Shown: positions 1-10,172 of the stretch, one piece after another
Numbering within the stretch: position 1 is the first letter of the stretch
Layout: every line of letters begins with the position of its first letter
DNA from: Liolophura sinensis
Taxonomy: Eukaryota > Mollusca > Polyplacophora > Chitonida > Chitonidae
Direction of reading: 5' to 3'
Assembly: GCF_032854445.1 (NCBI RefSeq)
Contig: NC_088304.1
Span: 13,715,704-13,779,703, forward strand
Length of the DNA: 64,000 bases
Translations under genes and position numbers: made by a program
The notes under the pieces: model-generated
Seen by the model: only the letters and a program-made list of their open reading frames with translations
What the model was told of the DNA's origin: nothing
Database searches by the model: none

Positions 1-222
1 TGTACTACAGTGTTCCGTAATTTTGTGTATGGGTTCTTTTGCGGCACAGTTGGTGCCATTTTCTAGAATTATGGTCGTGGGTTCTTTTGAAAGATAATAG
101 GTACACTGCAGGGTTCCATAATTTTTTTTATGGGTTCTTTTGTTGCACTGCTGGTACCATTTTCCAGAATTATGGTCATGGGTTCTTTTGTGACAAAATA
201 GGCGTACTGCAGGGTTTCAGAA
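1..222. repeat. ~108-bp direct repeat, 2 copies
   Basis: 'tatgggttcttttg…cagttggtaccattttccagaattatggtc' twice, cut by the window start. An ORF over it is repeat-derived. Confidence 0.8.
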
Positions 223-360
223 TTTTATGTTTAGATCCGATAGACATAGAACCTACATAGGGTTCTAGAAATATTTTCATGACACCTGTAGCCACATATT
301 TGGGGTAGGTTTGCAGAATTGTGTGAGAATCTCAATTTGTCCCAGAAGGAGTGTTAAAAT

Positions 361-977
361 CCTTGGAGTTGAATTAAAAGAGAAGAAAACATAAAAATGA
401 TGCCAAAATCAGGTGAAAGAGCGTCAGAAGTTATTTACAAATATGGTCTTTAATATTTTTTAGGGATTTTTTTTTTCAAGAGAAAAGAATATTTGAAAAT
501 AGTTTTGTATTGGTGGGTATTTGGGACCAACTTTTGGTATTTATCGTTGTTGCATAATAATGTTCAAAATAAGGATGTGATGTTTGTCTAATAAATGTAT
601 TTGAATGTAAATTTGTTGTTTGTATCGAAATATATGCATTCAGCTTAAATTATGATAATATTTATGAACATATTAAATATATAAATATGATCCAAATTGA
701 GGTTTCTTACATTTGTTCACTGGAAAGAACTTCTAGTGCGAAAATATATATTAAACCTGTGTTACATCCTCATTTATGACATTATTAAACAAAGACTATA
801 AATACTAAACGGTTGTCCCAAATACCTACCCTACAAAATTATTTTCAAGTTTTTTTTTTCTTCTTAAGGAAAAATCGGCAAAAAAACCATTGAAGACCAT
901 ATTTACGAATAACTTTTCACGCTCTTTCATCTGAGCTTTTGTTATTTTTATGGTTTCTCCTCCTTTAAATCTCCTGT
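361..977. mobile_element. Large foldback (inverted-repeat) element
   Basis: Left arm 361-~600 and right arm ~745-977 are reverse complements (e.g. 'aaagagcgtcagaagttatt' vs RC of right 'aaagagcgtgaaaagttatt'; 'ggtatttgggacca' vs 'ggtatttgggacaa'), about 75-80% identical with small gaps, around a ~145-bp AT-rich centre. No coding capacity seen; MITE/foldback type. Confidence 0.8.
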
Positions 978-985
978 GAAAAGTA

Positions 986-1500
986 TGAAAGACTACAGGC
1001 AACAGGACAGCAGAGAGAGTAGAAACCTGAGTGTGATTGTTGTCAAATGGTCATAGGTAACTGGTGATATACGACCTTTTGTGAACTCACTTCAGTCAGG
1101 GTTTTGTTCTTACTGTTCTTGTAAATGCTTATATAGATAGTAGCTGCTAACACGCCCTTAGCACAATGGTTTCAGCCGAATTAGGTGATACTAAAATGCA
1201 ATGATGTTAGTTGCAATTTAATTGACGTCACACGTGTTAACATGTTTGCCTCTAAACACATTTAACATATACAATATATATTTTTGAACAAAAAAATGAA
1301 ACTTTTCAAAAATAATTTTCAGGGTATTTAATGGTGGACCTGATCGTCTCGGTCTTCTAGGTGTGTTAACGATGACTCACTAAAAGTTGTCCTAGATCTG
1401 ATTGCTGTTTTGGTTTAGTATGGTGTTTTTGGATAACCATTTTAAATATTTATTCACCAACAGTATTATGCTGTGTCTTACAATCGGAGTTCTCTTCTGT
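986..1500. other. Intergenic, nothing recognised
   Basis: AT-rich unique sequence without ORF, SINE or RNA gene that I can support. Confidence 0.5.
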
Positions 1501-1654
1501 CATACATGGGAAGGTCAGCCAGCAACCACGAATGATCGTAGGTTTCCCGCAGGTTCTGCCCGGTTTCATCCCACCATAATGCTGGCCGCCGTCATATAAG
1601 TGGCATATTTTTGAGTACGGTGTAAAACACCAATCAAATCAATAAATGAATAAA
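1501..1654 (+). mobile_element. V-type tRNA-SINE, 5' truncated
   Basis: 'gggaaggtcagccagcaacc'…'ataatgctggccgccgtc' and tail 'aatcaataaatgaataaa'. Confidence 0.88.
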
Positions 1655-2289
1655 CAGTTCATGTTTGTTTTCCAAGAAAACATCTCTGACTTTCTCATGT
1701 CTTTTGTTGGACCTTTAACTGGTCTATGGACTTACCTTAATTCGCATGGCGAGATGTTCATTTGAGCAATAAATCAAATAAAACAACCAGTATAGATTGG
1801 TGATATGAATATCAATTACATGTAATTATTGCTTAATGCTTAGGTCATAAAATATTACATTTGGTGCAGAAACTCGCATTTTCCCAGTAAGATATCATTC
1901 AACCGCTCAAGCAAACCTAAAACACGCTTTTAAGATGGCAAAAACTTTGAAAGTCAGGAAAATATGACCAACTTTATATTAGACATTTTATATCAGGCAC
2001 ATGTACAATAAGTCTTGTTTGTTTATGTAGGAGTCATACTACAGGTGCTGTAAAATAGTTTCTGTTTATAAAGTGTTGTATTACGCGTGTGACACCACGG
2101 TAAATCATTGGCTTGAACAGCGCTTGAAAGTGTGAAAATTGGCAATCTGTTACTGCCAAACCTTTATGTATTACATCTCAGAGAAATAAATTCTTTGTTA
2201 TAAACCTTCCATTCTTGCCTTTGATGGTGGCATTGTATTGAAAGCAGGTAAAAGTAGTCTATTTCTCCAGTAGATAGGGTACGACGTTA
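1655..2289. other. Intergenic, nothing firm
   Basis: Only a dispersed word 'ataaaatattacatttggtgc' (1850) seen again near 22.2, 47.0 and 60.5 kb. Confidence 0.5.
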
Positions 2290-2410
2290 AACTCTAGTGG
2301 ATAGAGCGTCTGCTTGGTAAGTGGTTCAATCCCGAATGGAGTCATATTTGAGATCTCAGCATAATTAAGATAATCTTAATTCCCATTACGCGCAGAAACT
2401 GGCCAAGTAC
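2290..2410 (+). mobile_element. tRNA-like SINE head
   Basis: 'tagtggatagagcgtctgc' (A-box-like) and 'ggttcaatcccg' (B-box-like), then 'actggccaagtactgg'. Too diverged for a functional tRNA. Confidence 0.4.
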
Positions 2411-2479
2411 TGGTCGGCTGGATGGGTTGTCCTGGGTGGGGTGTCCTGTCTGGTGTCTTCAGCATGGGGTTGGGTAAAA

Positions 2480-3040
2480 TCCAGGCGGTTAAATGTTAGG
2501 GAGGAATCCAAGTTAAATGACGGAGAGATTCGGGTGGTTCATTGTCAGAGAGAGGTTTCGGTAGATAAATGTCGGAGAGAGATACAGGTACTTGTAGTTA
2601 AATGTCGGACAGAAATGGAAGTAGTTTATTCATTTGATTGGTGTTTTACAACGTACTCAAGAATATTTCACTTATACGACGGCATCAAGTAGTTAAATAT
2701 CAAACAGAAATCGAGGTAATTAATTACAATACAGAGAGGAATCCACAGTAAATGTCAAAGAGCTATCCATGTAGTTAAATGTCAGAAATGCAGCTAGTTA
2801 AACGTCAGACAGAGATATGCATATAGTTAAATATTAGACAGAGATCCAGGTAGTTCAGCGTTAGAGATCCAGGTAGTTAAACGTGAGAAAGAGATGGAGA
2901 AGTCAGACAGAAAACCACGTTAAATGTGAGAGAAAAATCCAGGTAGTTAAGTGTCAGACACGTGTCCACGTGTTAAATGTTAGAGAGATATCCCGGTAGT
3001 TAAATGTCAGAGACAGATTCCGGTACTGTAGTTAAGTATC
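2480..3040. repeat. ~27-bp degenerate tandem repeat
   Basis: Over 15 decayed units 'gtagttaaatgtcagacaga' + 'gatccag', interrupted by a SINE tail at 2629-2688. Confidence 0.85.
2629..2688 (-). mobile_element. V-SINE 3' tail fragment
   Basis: 'tttgattggtgttttacaac' + 'gtactcaagaatatttcacttatacgacgg'; interrupts a tandem repeat. Confidence 0.85.
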
Positions 3041-3411
3041 TTAAAAGTTCCTTTCCAATTCAGTCGGGTGGACGGAAATGCTAAAATAACTAACCAAACC
3101 TGTTTCGCTCATAAATTTAGCGTCTAAAACACGTAAAGTTTGTTTAAAGGATTCGTATCCAGATTTTAAATTAGCTACTGGCCCTAATTATAGAGATTAT
3201 AACCTGTTTAAACAGTATGTTACCGCGAGGGCTTCTGAGAAACGTAACAATGACTTCAAATCCAACAAAACAACAGATTTACTGCGATAGGCAATCTCCA
3301 GCCAGCCGTCCCATACGGCTAAGCGGGTGACGTCATATATGGTTAACCCATGTCTAGATGGCCTAAATTACCTCGAATTTGGTATCTAAACGATGTCATT
3401 TTTTAGATGGA

Positions 3412-3620
3412 TTCTCGGAAGCAAATATATAGCAGCATTAATAGTGAACGATGTTAAAGTTCCGATTTATGACAATGACATCTCTGGCCAGACTTCAGAC
3501 TCTTAGTTTTCAGACTTTGAATTTGATCTTTGTGCAGGCAATACACGGACTGGTGAGTGTTACGACCCAAACTATCTGTATTATAAAGAGATGGCTTGTT
3601 CGAAATATATGACAGTTTAG
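3412..3620 (+). pseudogene. Possible decayed coding fragment
   Basis: One frame reads about 65 codons with a single TAG: 'YIAALIVNDVKVPIYDND', then 'FSDFEFDLCAGNTRTGECYD' and 'PNYLYYKEMACSKYM'. Composition looks protein-like but no family is recognised; could be a transposon remnant. Confidence 0.25.
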
Positions 3621-3654
3621 CCGCACAAAAAAGTAACCCAAACCAGCAGATTTT

Positions 3655-3825
3655 ATTTTACAACAATTTATTAGGTTTAACAAGAACAGATAACAAGACT
3701 TTTACAAATACTTAAGTACTTATGTTTAACAAGAAAGGATAGCAGTATCTATACAAATACTAAAGTACTAAAGTTTAACAATAAAGGATAGCAGTATCTA
3801 TACAAATACTAAAGTACTTACATGT
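3655..3825. repeat. ~50-bp direct repeat, 3 copies
   Basis: 'gtttaacaagaaaggatagc' + 'agtatctatacaaatactaaagtactta' in three progressively diverged copies. Confidence 0.85.
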
Positions 3826-4539
3826 AACGGACGCATGTATTCCACAATGCTGAAAACCATACAGGCATAAATGCACAAATAAGAGGGAAAATCCACAGTA
3901 TAACGGAGTGTATGACGAAATATACACAAAATTCCACAGACAGGGTCCGTGTACTAATAAGCACTGTGTACACAAGAGCACAAATTAAATATACAAGTTC
4001 AAACTGAACAAGTGCTCGTTGGAGATATGATATAACGAAGCCAGAGGCTATAAAGACACCAAAATTCAGCATTAAAGTCCTACTAAAGTAACACACAGCG
4101 AAAACATCCAAAACTCTCAATAATTCTCCTTTCTCCCCTTTTGACCTGCTTTCATAGGTCTTATACAGACTGGTGGAATTTTCCAGAATAAGAAAATTCT
4201 TGAACACTTGTTGTAAACAGACAGGCCCCGAACCGAGCGTATTCAGAAACATTCTAAGGCAGAGGCAGACAGCAGGCCCTGAACTCAGCATATGTAAACA
4301 GTGGCAAGCTAAATTTAGAAGCATACGGCAATTGTGCGCATAACATAAGCTACATAGTTACACTCTGTTACCCTGTATATTTCGTGTGTTTAAGATTAAA
4401 ATTTTAAGATTAAACATTTATTTAGCATTCCTTCCCTCTGTCGGTTTCACAATAAATATCATTCTGTTCCCCGACGGATGCAAAATTCATACCTATATGT
4501 GATGACAACTACCGGTACATGTTATTGTCAACCACGAAT
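3826..4539. other. Intergenic with an unconvincing hydrophobic ORF
   Basis: A 168-codon - frame (4324-3818) is open and hydrophobic but has no recognisable domain, and its 3' end overlaps the ~50-bp repeats. Not called as a gene. Confidence 0.4.
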
Positions 4540-4886
4540 TACCGGCATAGTTGGTAGAGCGTCCGTTTCGGGAGCGGTAGATCCAGGGTCAATCCCGGGT
4601 CGGGGGTCACATTTAAGATTTTAAAAGAGAAAGTCATAACTTCCTCGCTTGGCGTTTAGATGCAACGACTGGTTGACCCGTATCAGTATAATGGCTCGGG
4701 TAGGGCAGTTTACTTGCCTTAGGTAATTCGTCTCAGTGAAGCAGCACTAGATAAAAGAGAGGTGGAAATCCGTCCTGCAACAAGAAGGCACATTACACGT
4801 ACATGCTCTCTAAGGACTCCTTCGTCGTCATATGACTGAAAAGTTAAGTACGACGTTAAACACTCGTTAAGCACTCACTCACTCAC
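4540..4886 (+). mobile_element. Second SINE family, near full length
   Basis: tRNA-like head (4540-4610; 'ggtagagcgtccg', 'gggtcaatcccgg'), body 'acgactggttgacccgtatc' + 'agtataatggctcgg', 3' part 'tatgactgaaaagttaagta' + 'cgacgttaaacac' and a (cact)n tail. Confidence 0.85.
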
Positions 4887-5338
4887 TCGGCCGCGAACAA
4901 TAGTTACAGTGTACAGAGATTTCCTATCTCTCAGTTTTCAGTTTAGTTAATGGTATTTTTTAAGTACTGTGTGCAGGTGTCATGGAAATTCAGCTGTATT
5001 CGTGTCGCAGCTTTCAGCTGTAAAATAGCGAGATCGGACACAGTTGCTTTCGGTGGGTACAAAACCCTTCCTTGTGCTGTAAATCCACACCTTCCTGAGG
5101 GTAAAATCATCCAGAAACTTGAAAAAAACTCCAGGGTTCTTCAGCGACCTGTTTTTACAAACGCACGCAGGAGAGCGAACCATTTCGTGAAAAAATTCGA
5201 TATGCTTGTTGTCACTCTTGTAGCTATTTTCAACACTGAGCTAAATGGGGAAGCTCTGACAGCTCGTGAAGGTTGGACTTGTATGACGTATATATTCGGC
5301 GAAGACTACCGAGTGTTGGCGGAAAAAAGCGTAAAACC

Positions 5339-5466
5339 AGGGCCGGTTTCATGAAGTTCACTTAGCTAAGTTTGCCCTTAACTACATGACGACGTATGTT
5401 ATAGAGGTATAAGTCCCCTCAGCTTAGGGCTACTTAGCACTAAGTATGCTTCGTGAAACCGGCCCT
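5339..5466. mobile_element. 128-bp MITE with 18-bp terminal inverted repeats
   Basis: AGGGCCGGTTTCATGAAG at the left and CTTCGTGAAACCGGCCCT at the right (17/18 complementary); inner parts (acttagctaagt / acttagcactaagt) also pair. Confidence 0.85.
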
Positions 5467-5639
5467 AGCCTCATTATCTAGTGATTTTAAGGGCCATATT
5501 ACTCAGTTTTGACATAAAGTATATTATATCTCATTCTCACTTTTTTTGTGGTTACTCTTAAAACTACTGGGTACTAGTGGTACACAGTGCTGTGACAAAA
5601 ATGCACATCCACATAATTTTGTGTACCAGAACACAAATT

Positions 5640-5862
5640 GTGAGTGAGTAAGTGAGTGCTTGGGGTTTAACGTCGTACTCAACAATTTTTCAGTCATATG
5701 AGGACGAAGGAATCCGTATGGTGTATGTAATGTGCCTCCATGTCGCAGGAGGGATTTCCACCGCTCTTTATCTCGTGCTGCTTCACTGAGACGACTTACC
5801 GAAGGCAAGTAAGCCGCCCCGCCCGAGCCATTATACTGATTCGGGTCAACCAGTCATTGTAC
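5640..5862 (-). mobile_element. Second SINE family, 5' truncated
   Basis: (gtga)n tail then 'gcttggggtttaacgtcgta', 'cagtcatatgaggacgaagg', and 'cccgagccattatactgatt'. Confidence 0.88.
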
Positions 5863-6261
5863 TATATGTGTGTACTGCTGATACACAAGTCGTTGTGGAT
5901 GTGCAAATTTGTACACAATCGTTTTTAGAGAGTTCTTACTTAGAGGATTAATGCCCAGATTCATTGTTTATTCATAATTATCTACCCTTATATATGTTGT
6001 TAAATTGAGTGTAAAAAAGATAGTGAAAAAGGGTAATGTGCCTCCTTGTGCCAGTACGGGGTGATAATGCATAGCACTCTGTATCTCTGTTGGTGGCATT
6101 GGTTTAACTAACAATGGTCAACCTACATCTGTCAGTAATAGGTTTCTATTTTGACATTTCCGGGTGACATTTATTTTCACCAGCGTGGGAAAACAGTCCT
6201 GTGTACTTGTGCCCTTGAGTAGCTTTGAATAGCTTTATGGCACACTGACATCGAATATATA

Positions 6262-6390
6262 CGTATGTATGCTTGGGGTTTAACGTCGTACTTAACAATT
6301 TTCCAGTCATATGACGACGAGGAATCGGTAGCATTTATATGTGCATTTATTGTGCCTTCATTTGGCAGGACGAATCCATGCCGCCAAAGT
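6262..6390 (-). mobile_element. tRNA-SINE, 3' half, interrupted
   Basis: 'gcttggggtttaacgtcgta' and 'cagtcatatgacgacga'; continues at 6701 after a nested SINE. Confidence 0.85.
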
Positions 6391-6401
6391 GCTGCCGCCA
6401 T

Positions 6402-6404
<3 letters not shown>

Positions 6405-6436
<32 letters not shown>

Positions 6437-6686
6437 ATTGGTGTTTTACGCCGTACTCAAGAATATTTCACTTATACGACGGCGGCCAGCATTATGGTGG
6501 GTGGAAACCGGGCAGAGCCCGGGGGAAACCCACGACCATCCGCAGGTTGCTGGCAGACCTTCTCACGTACGGCCGGAGAGGAAGCCAGCATGAGCTGGAC
6601 TTGAACTCACAGCGACCGCATTGGTGAGAGACTCCTGGGTCATTACGCTGCGCTAGCGCTTTAACCGACTGAGCCACGGAGGCCCC
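6405..6686 (-). mobile_element. V-SINE, full length, nested, with 14-bp TSD
   Basis: Poly(T)/ATTT tail at 6405, tRNA-like head ending at 6686. Flanked by identical GCTGCCGCCATTGA at 6391-6404 and 6687-6700. The best preserved copy for defining the element (~282 bp including tail). Confidence 0.95.
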
Positions 6687-6700
6687 GCTGCCGCCATTGA

Positions 6701-6935
6701 AGTATCATGGCGAAGACTTCAGGCATGACACCCCATGCACTCAGTCACATTATACTGACATCGGGCCAGCCAGTCATGTTTCCTTGCTCTAAGCTCTTAG
6801 TGCTGAGTGCCAAGCTAGGCAGCAGCAAGTGCCATTTTTAAAATCTTTGCTATGATCCGACTGGGGTTCGATCCTATGGGTCTCTTGACTTCGAGGCAGA
6901 CGCTCTAATTAAGCTACCGAAGCGGTCACACTCTG
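6701..6935 (-). mobile_element. tRNA-SINE, 5' half with head
   Basis: Continuation of the 6262-6390 element. On - the head reads 'tagcttaattagagcgtctg' … 'ggatcgaaccccagtc', with A- and B-box-like words; different head from the V-SINE. Confidence 0.75.
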
Positions 6936-6984
6936 ACATCGATGTTATGTAGGTATACATGTACGTCTACACTGGAATACACTA

Positions 6985-7265
6985 GCAACGTACAATGAAA
7001 CACGTCTATAGCAAGTATACACTTAAACACGCCTAAATCCTTTACAATTAAACACGCCCAGCACGTGTACAATTAAACGTACACCAAACGTACATTTACA
7101 CACGTCTAACACTTTTAGAAGTAAAGCTGTCCATCACGTATATAATTAACACGTCTATACCAAGTGTACATTTAAACACGTTCGCAGTTAAACACGTCCA
7201 ATTCGTATACAATTTATCACATCTACTAAGTGTACATTCAAAAGCGTCTAACGTGCACATTTAAT
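6985..7265. repeat. ~25-bp degenerate repeat (acacgtctaacacgtgtacaattaa)
   Basis: About ten diverged units with 'cacgtcta' and 'gtacaatta'/'gtacattta' words. No gene in it. Confidence 0.75.
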
Positions 7266-7270
7266 CATGC

Positions 7271-8375
7271 CCGAAAGGCACTAAGTAACCAGAATGGAGC
7301 AAGGCAGAAAAAAAATCCCAGACTGGTGAATGACTATTTACGACCGATTCAACGGTGTATGAATTAAAACATTGAAATTTTTTTTAACTTTACGAGTTAA
7401 AATTTTTAACATTCCGTAATATTTTTTGTAGACAAAGCCACCACACATTTGAACCATGTACCGATAACATACTAGTACTTGTATACACGGTATAGGACGT
7501 TGTATACGGCGAGTTATTTTGGTTTTCGCGTGATGCAGAGTAACCAAAATATTAATGTTTCGATCTGACATATTTACGGAAGCCGGATAAGGCCATGGTT
7601 GTACAATCGCACCATTTTTCCATCGCAGCGTGTTTTTTTTTTTTTGTTTTTTTTTTTGAGACACTGTACATTGGCCATAATATATCACGTCTTCTAACGT
7701 ATTACCCACATTGGTCCAGTGGTAACATGCTTGCCTTGAAACCGTTGTGTCGAATTGGGTAACGAGTTTGATTCCTATAACGGCAAACTTTTTTTCCAGT
7801 GATTAATAAAGTGAAGTAATTGAGTATGGGATGGGGTCATTTGAACCGCACAAGAAATTCTTTTTCTTATATCTTTGTCATATATTGTCAAGCTATATGT
7901 TAGATAAGTATAACTATGTTATTGCAAATCAGTACAGACTACGTACAGTATTCTTCCAGTGAAGGTGAACGCTATTTACTTCAGGTAACAAAATATTGTA
8001 CAATAACATGAAGGGGACACCTGTTAATCACTATAGTTTCGTAAATATTGTCTACTAAGGGCACTGTCATATATATATATAGCGGAGATCTGTCACTGTG
8101 AGCAGGTTGGCAATGAGCGACAGTGGGGCGATTTCCGTATCCAAGGGGCCCTTTCACAGATTTTTTGTTACTGAGAATATGTATCTTCACTGACTGGGTG
8201 TATGCCAGGCCTTATTCAGTTGTTACAGAATACGTGTAGCCAGTGAGTAGGCCTTTCCACTCCAGTAACTTCGGGATTTTGGTGTGAGACTGGCTTTAAT
8301 ACAGTTCTGTTATATACTAGGCGAACAGTACAGATTCGTGCATTAGCTATCGACAGTTAACGCCGCCCGGATGCG
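7271..8375. other. VKORC1 upstream region
   Basis: Holds poly(T) tracts (7629-7657), a tRNA-like head (7700-7795) and presumably the VKORC1 promoter; no TATA/Inr combination stands out ('tatatacta' at 8311 is the nearest AT element, 65 nt before the ATG). Confidence 0.35.
7700..7795 (+). mobile_element. Possible SINE/tRNA-like head
   Basis: 'ttggtccagtggtaacatgc' … 'gagtttgattcctataacgg' resembles A/B boxes; no tRNA fold expected. Confidence 0.35.
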
Positions 8376-8575
8376 ATGGATTTGAACACCTCGGGCATAA
8401 CTCGATCGGTCACCGCCGTCCGGGTGATGAGAATCTCGTACGCCGTATGCGCTCTAGGGTTGATCTTGTCGCTCTACGCCTGGTTTGGCCGGTTGGCAAA
8501 AGAGAGGGATGAGAACTACGAATCTGCCTGTGATTTAAGCGGTACTGTAAGCTGTTCAAAGGCGTTTGGATCCAG
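8376..8575 (+). CDS. VKORC1: VKORC1 exon 1
   Basis: Codes residues 1-66 and two bases of codon 67. ATG 8376 has a favourable context (tgcgATGGA) and opens a typical short cytosolic N-terminus followed by TM1; the exon ends at the lumenal loop with C52 and C60 ('TVSCSKAFGSR'). Donor TCCAG|GTAATT, phase 2, is at the conserved SR|(W/Y)GRGFG position. Confidence 0.93.
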
Positions 8576-9986
8576 GTAATTGTCATCCGGATCCTCCTCA
8601 TGTTGTATATGAGTATCCGAAATCATGTAGGCTGACACTAAGCCAGGTTTTGCTTTCGGAGGGTGTAGCGCACTCTCCTTCGGAATATTAATGGGTGCGA
8701 TATAACCTCTATCTATTTTTTTTTTGCCTAATAAGCAAATAATTGAATGATTGAATTCATGAATGATCGACTGATTATAACGCCACGTCGGCAGAATCGT
8801 AGACACATATTGGCTTAGAACATGTTAAAACTAGGAGACACTGGATGATTTCCGTTCTCTAGAAAATGTAACTTTCGTGTTACATTTAACAAAAAGACTA
8901 TTGTCTGAGTAATAGTAGAATGTATGGGTATATGTTTAGAGTTTAATGTCGTACTTTTTTCAGCCCTATGGCGACGAAAAATTATTAAGTGTGTGTACAT
9001 ATATTATTTCTCCTTGTGCTGCGCTGTAGCACGCTAACCACTAGGTCACGGAGCACCGCCCCTCGCCGCCCCTCTACCCCCGTATAATATTACAAACTCC
9101 TGTTAACTCGGCTGTAGCCTAAGTCAGGAGGTCGATGGGGTTCCAGACGAGGTGCGATGGTTTCTTCCGGTTCTGATCGGTAAAAAAGTAAATATGTAAA
9201 TATATATGGTGTTTTCAGAGAATGCAGTGTGCATACCGAAAATCTACGATCTTTTTCTTCAAAACAAATATAGTTTCCGCCTATGTTTTCTTCGTTTGTA
9301 TAAAATGTAGACAGGTAGCAAATCTTATTATTATATACCTACATGTATTTCAGGTACGGTCGTGGTTTTGGGCTCATTGACAGACTATTCCCCGCCTCCA
9401 GTATATTAAACCAGCCCAACGGAGCGATATATTCTGTCTATTACGTCGTACAAGCAGTCTTTGGTGAGTGGAAATAAAAAGCTGTGAACTTTCCTATATT
9501 GAAGGTATAAATTGACCATTTATACTTCAATGGCTATCCCATATATATATATATATATATAGCCCTTTTCACGCATATAAACCGTTCCTATAAAGTCAAT
9601 ACAAGACAAGCATAGGATTCACACGTTTTTAAAATATTGTCATATCGAATACTAATTAAAGTTTTACAAGGTCATTTTTAGTGTCAAAATTGTAAATTAT
9701 TCACCGGATAAAAATTACGCTATATATAGGCCATATTCTCAAACTGTCAGAACTGTTCTCTTCAGGTTCTTCGTCATCCATCACCGTGTCCGGGATACAG
9801 TTGTTGGCGTCCAGTTTGTCCGCCTGTCTGTCCGTCTATCTATTCTACGTTCTCCGTTATGTCATCCATTATCACTGTGTTCTGTGCTACATGTTGCATT
9901 TCACCAGTTACTGTTCTTTCTTTTGTTTTCTGTATAAATTCTGGTCTCTGTCTAAATTAAGAATGACGAAAATTAAAGAAAGTTAA
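8376..9986 (+). CDS. VKORC1: Vitamin K epoxide reductase (VKORC1-type), complete, 3 exons
   Basis: Spliced gene: exons 8376-8575, 9354-9463 and 9766-9986 give 176 aa and stop at TAA 9984-9986. The family is an ER multi-pass thiol oxidoreductase that reduces vitamin K epoxide/quinone and passes electrons through a loop Cys pair to a membrane CxxC. Seen here: hydrophobic TM1 (about 13-37), loop cysteines C52 and C60 in 'CDLSGTVSCSKAF', the hallmark 'GRGFGLI', 'SILNQPN', and the CxxC centre C141-V-L-C144 inside the last helices; a basic tail (KLRMTKIKES) fits an ER membrane protein. Intron phases (2, then 1) and the 110-nt middle exon match human VKORC1. The length is close to the 163-176 aa of the family. 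It could equally be called VKORC1L1-like; vertebrate paralogy need not apply. It is convergent with the RIMBP gene. Confidence 0.95.
8928..9062 (-). mobile_element. Compact SINE in VKORC1 intron 1
   Basis: On -: head 'tgacctagtggttagcgtgc' … and 3' part 'ttttcgtcgccatagggctg' + 'aaaaaagtacgacattaaac'; only ~135 bp. Confidence 0.65.
9354..9463 (+). CDS. VKORC1: VKORC1 exon 2
   Basis: 110 nt between tttcag|GTACGG and TTTG|GTGAGT. Encodes the half-helix loop 'YGRGFGLI…SILNQPNG' that lines the quinone/warfarin pocket in the family (inferred from homology), then the start of TM2. Phases 2 to 1. Confidence 0.93.
9540..9562. repeat. (AT)n microsatellite
   Basis: Pure atatat run in VKORC1 intron 2. 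Confidence 0.95.
9766..9986 (+). CDS. VKORC1: VKORC1 exon 3 with CxxC active site
   Basis: Starts after ctcttcag|GTTCTTCG and runs to TAA at 9984-9986. Contains TM3 (about 115-133), 'YHCVLCY' with the catalytic C141/C144, TM4 and a Lys-rich cytosolic end. A SINE tail begins only about 45 nt after the stop, so the 3'UTR is partly SINE-derived. Confidence 0.92.
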
Positions 9987-10027
9987 GCGGACATCAGATG
10001 TTTTTGGAGTTGAGCTTTATCACTAGA

Positions 10028-10172
10028 TTTTAATTTATTTATTCATTTCATTGGAGTTTTACACCGTATACTCCAGAATATTTCACTTATGCAACGGCCG
10101 CATTATGTTGGGAGGAACCCCGGGGAAACCCACGGCCACCTCAATGCCAGACCTCCCCACCTGCGATTTAAT
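10028..10172 (-). mobile_element. V-SINE, truncated
   Basis: 'atttatttattcatttcatt' tail, 'tactccagaatatttcactt', 'ggggaaacccacggcca'. Starts about 40 nt past the VKORC1 stop. Confidence 0.85.

Noticed and set aside
3818-4324. 168-codon hydrophobic - strand ORF, possible membrane protein
   Set aside because: No recognisable family, no splice or start support, and its 3' end overlaps the ~50-bp repeats.
4950-5354. 134-codon + strand ORF
   Set aside because: Starts just after a SINE and ends inside the 128-bp MITE; no domain.
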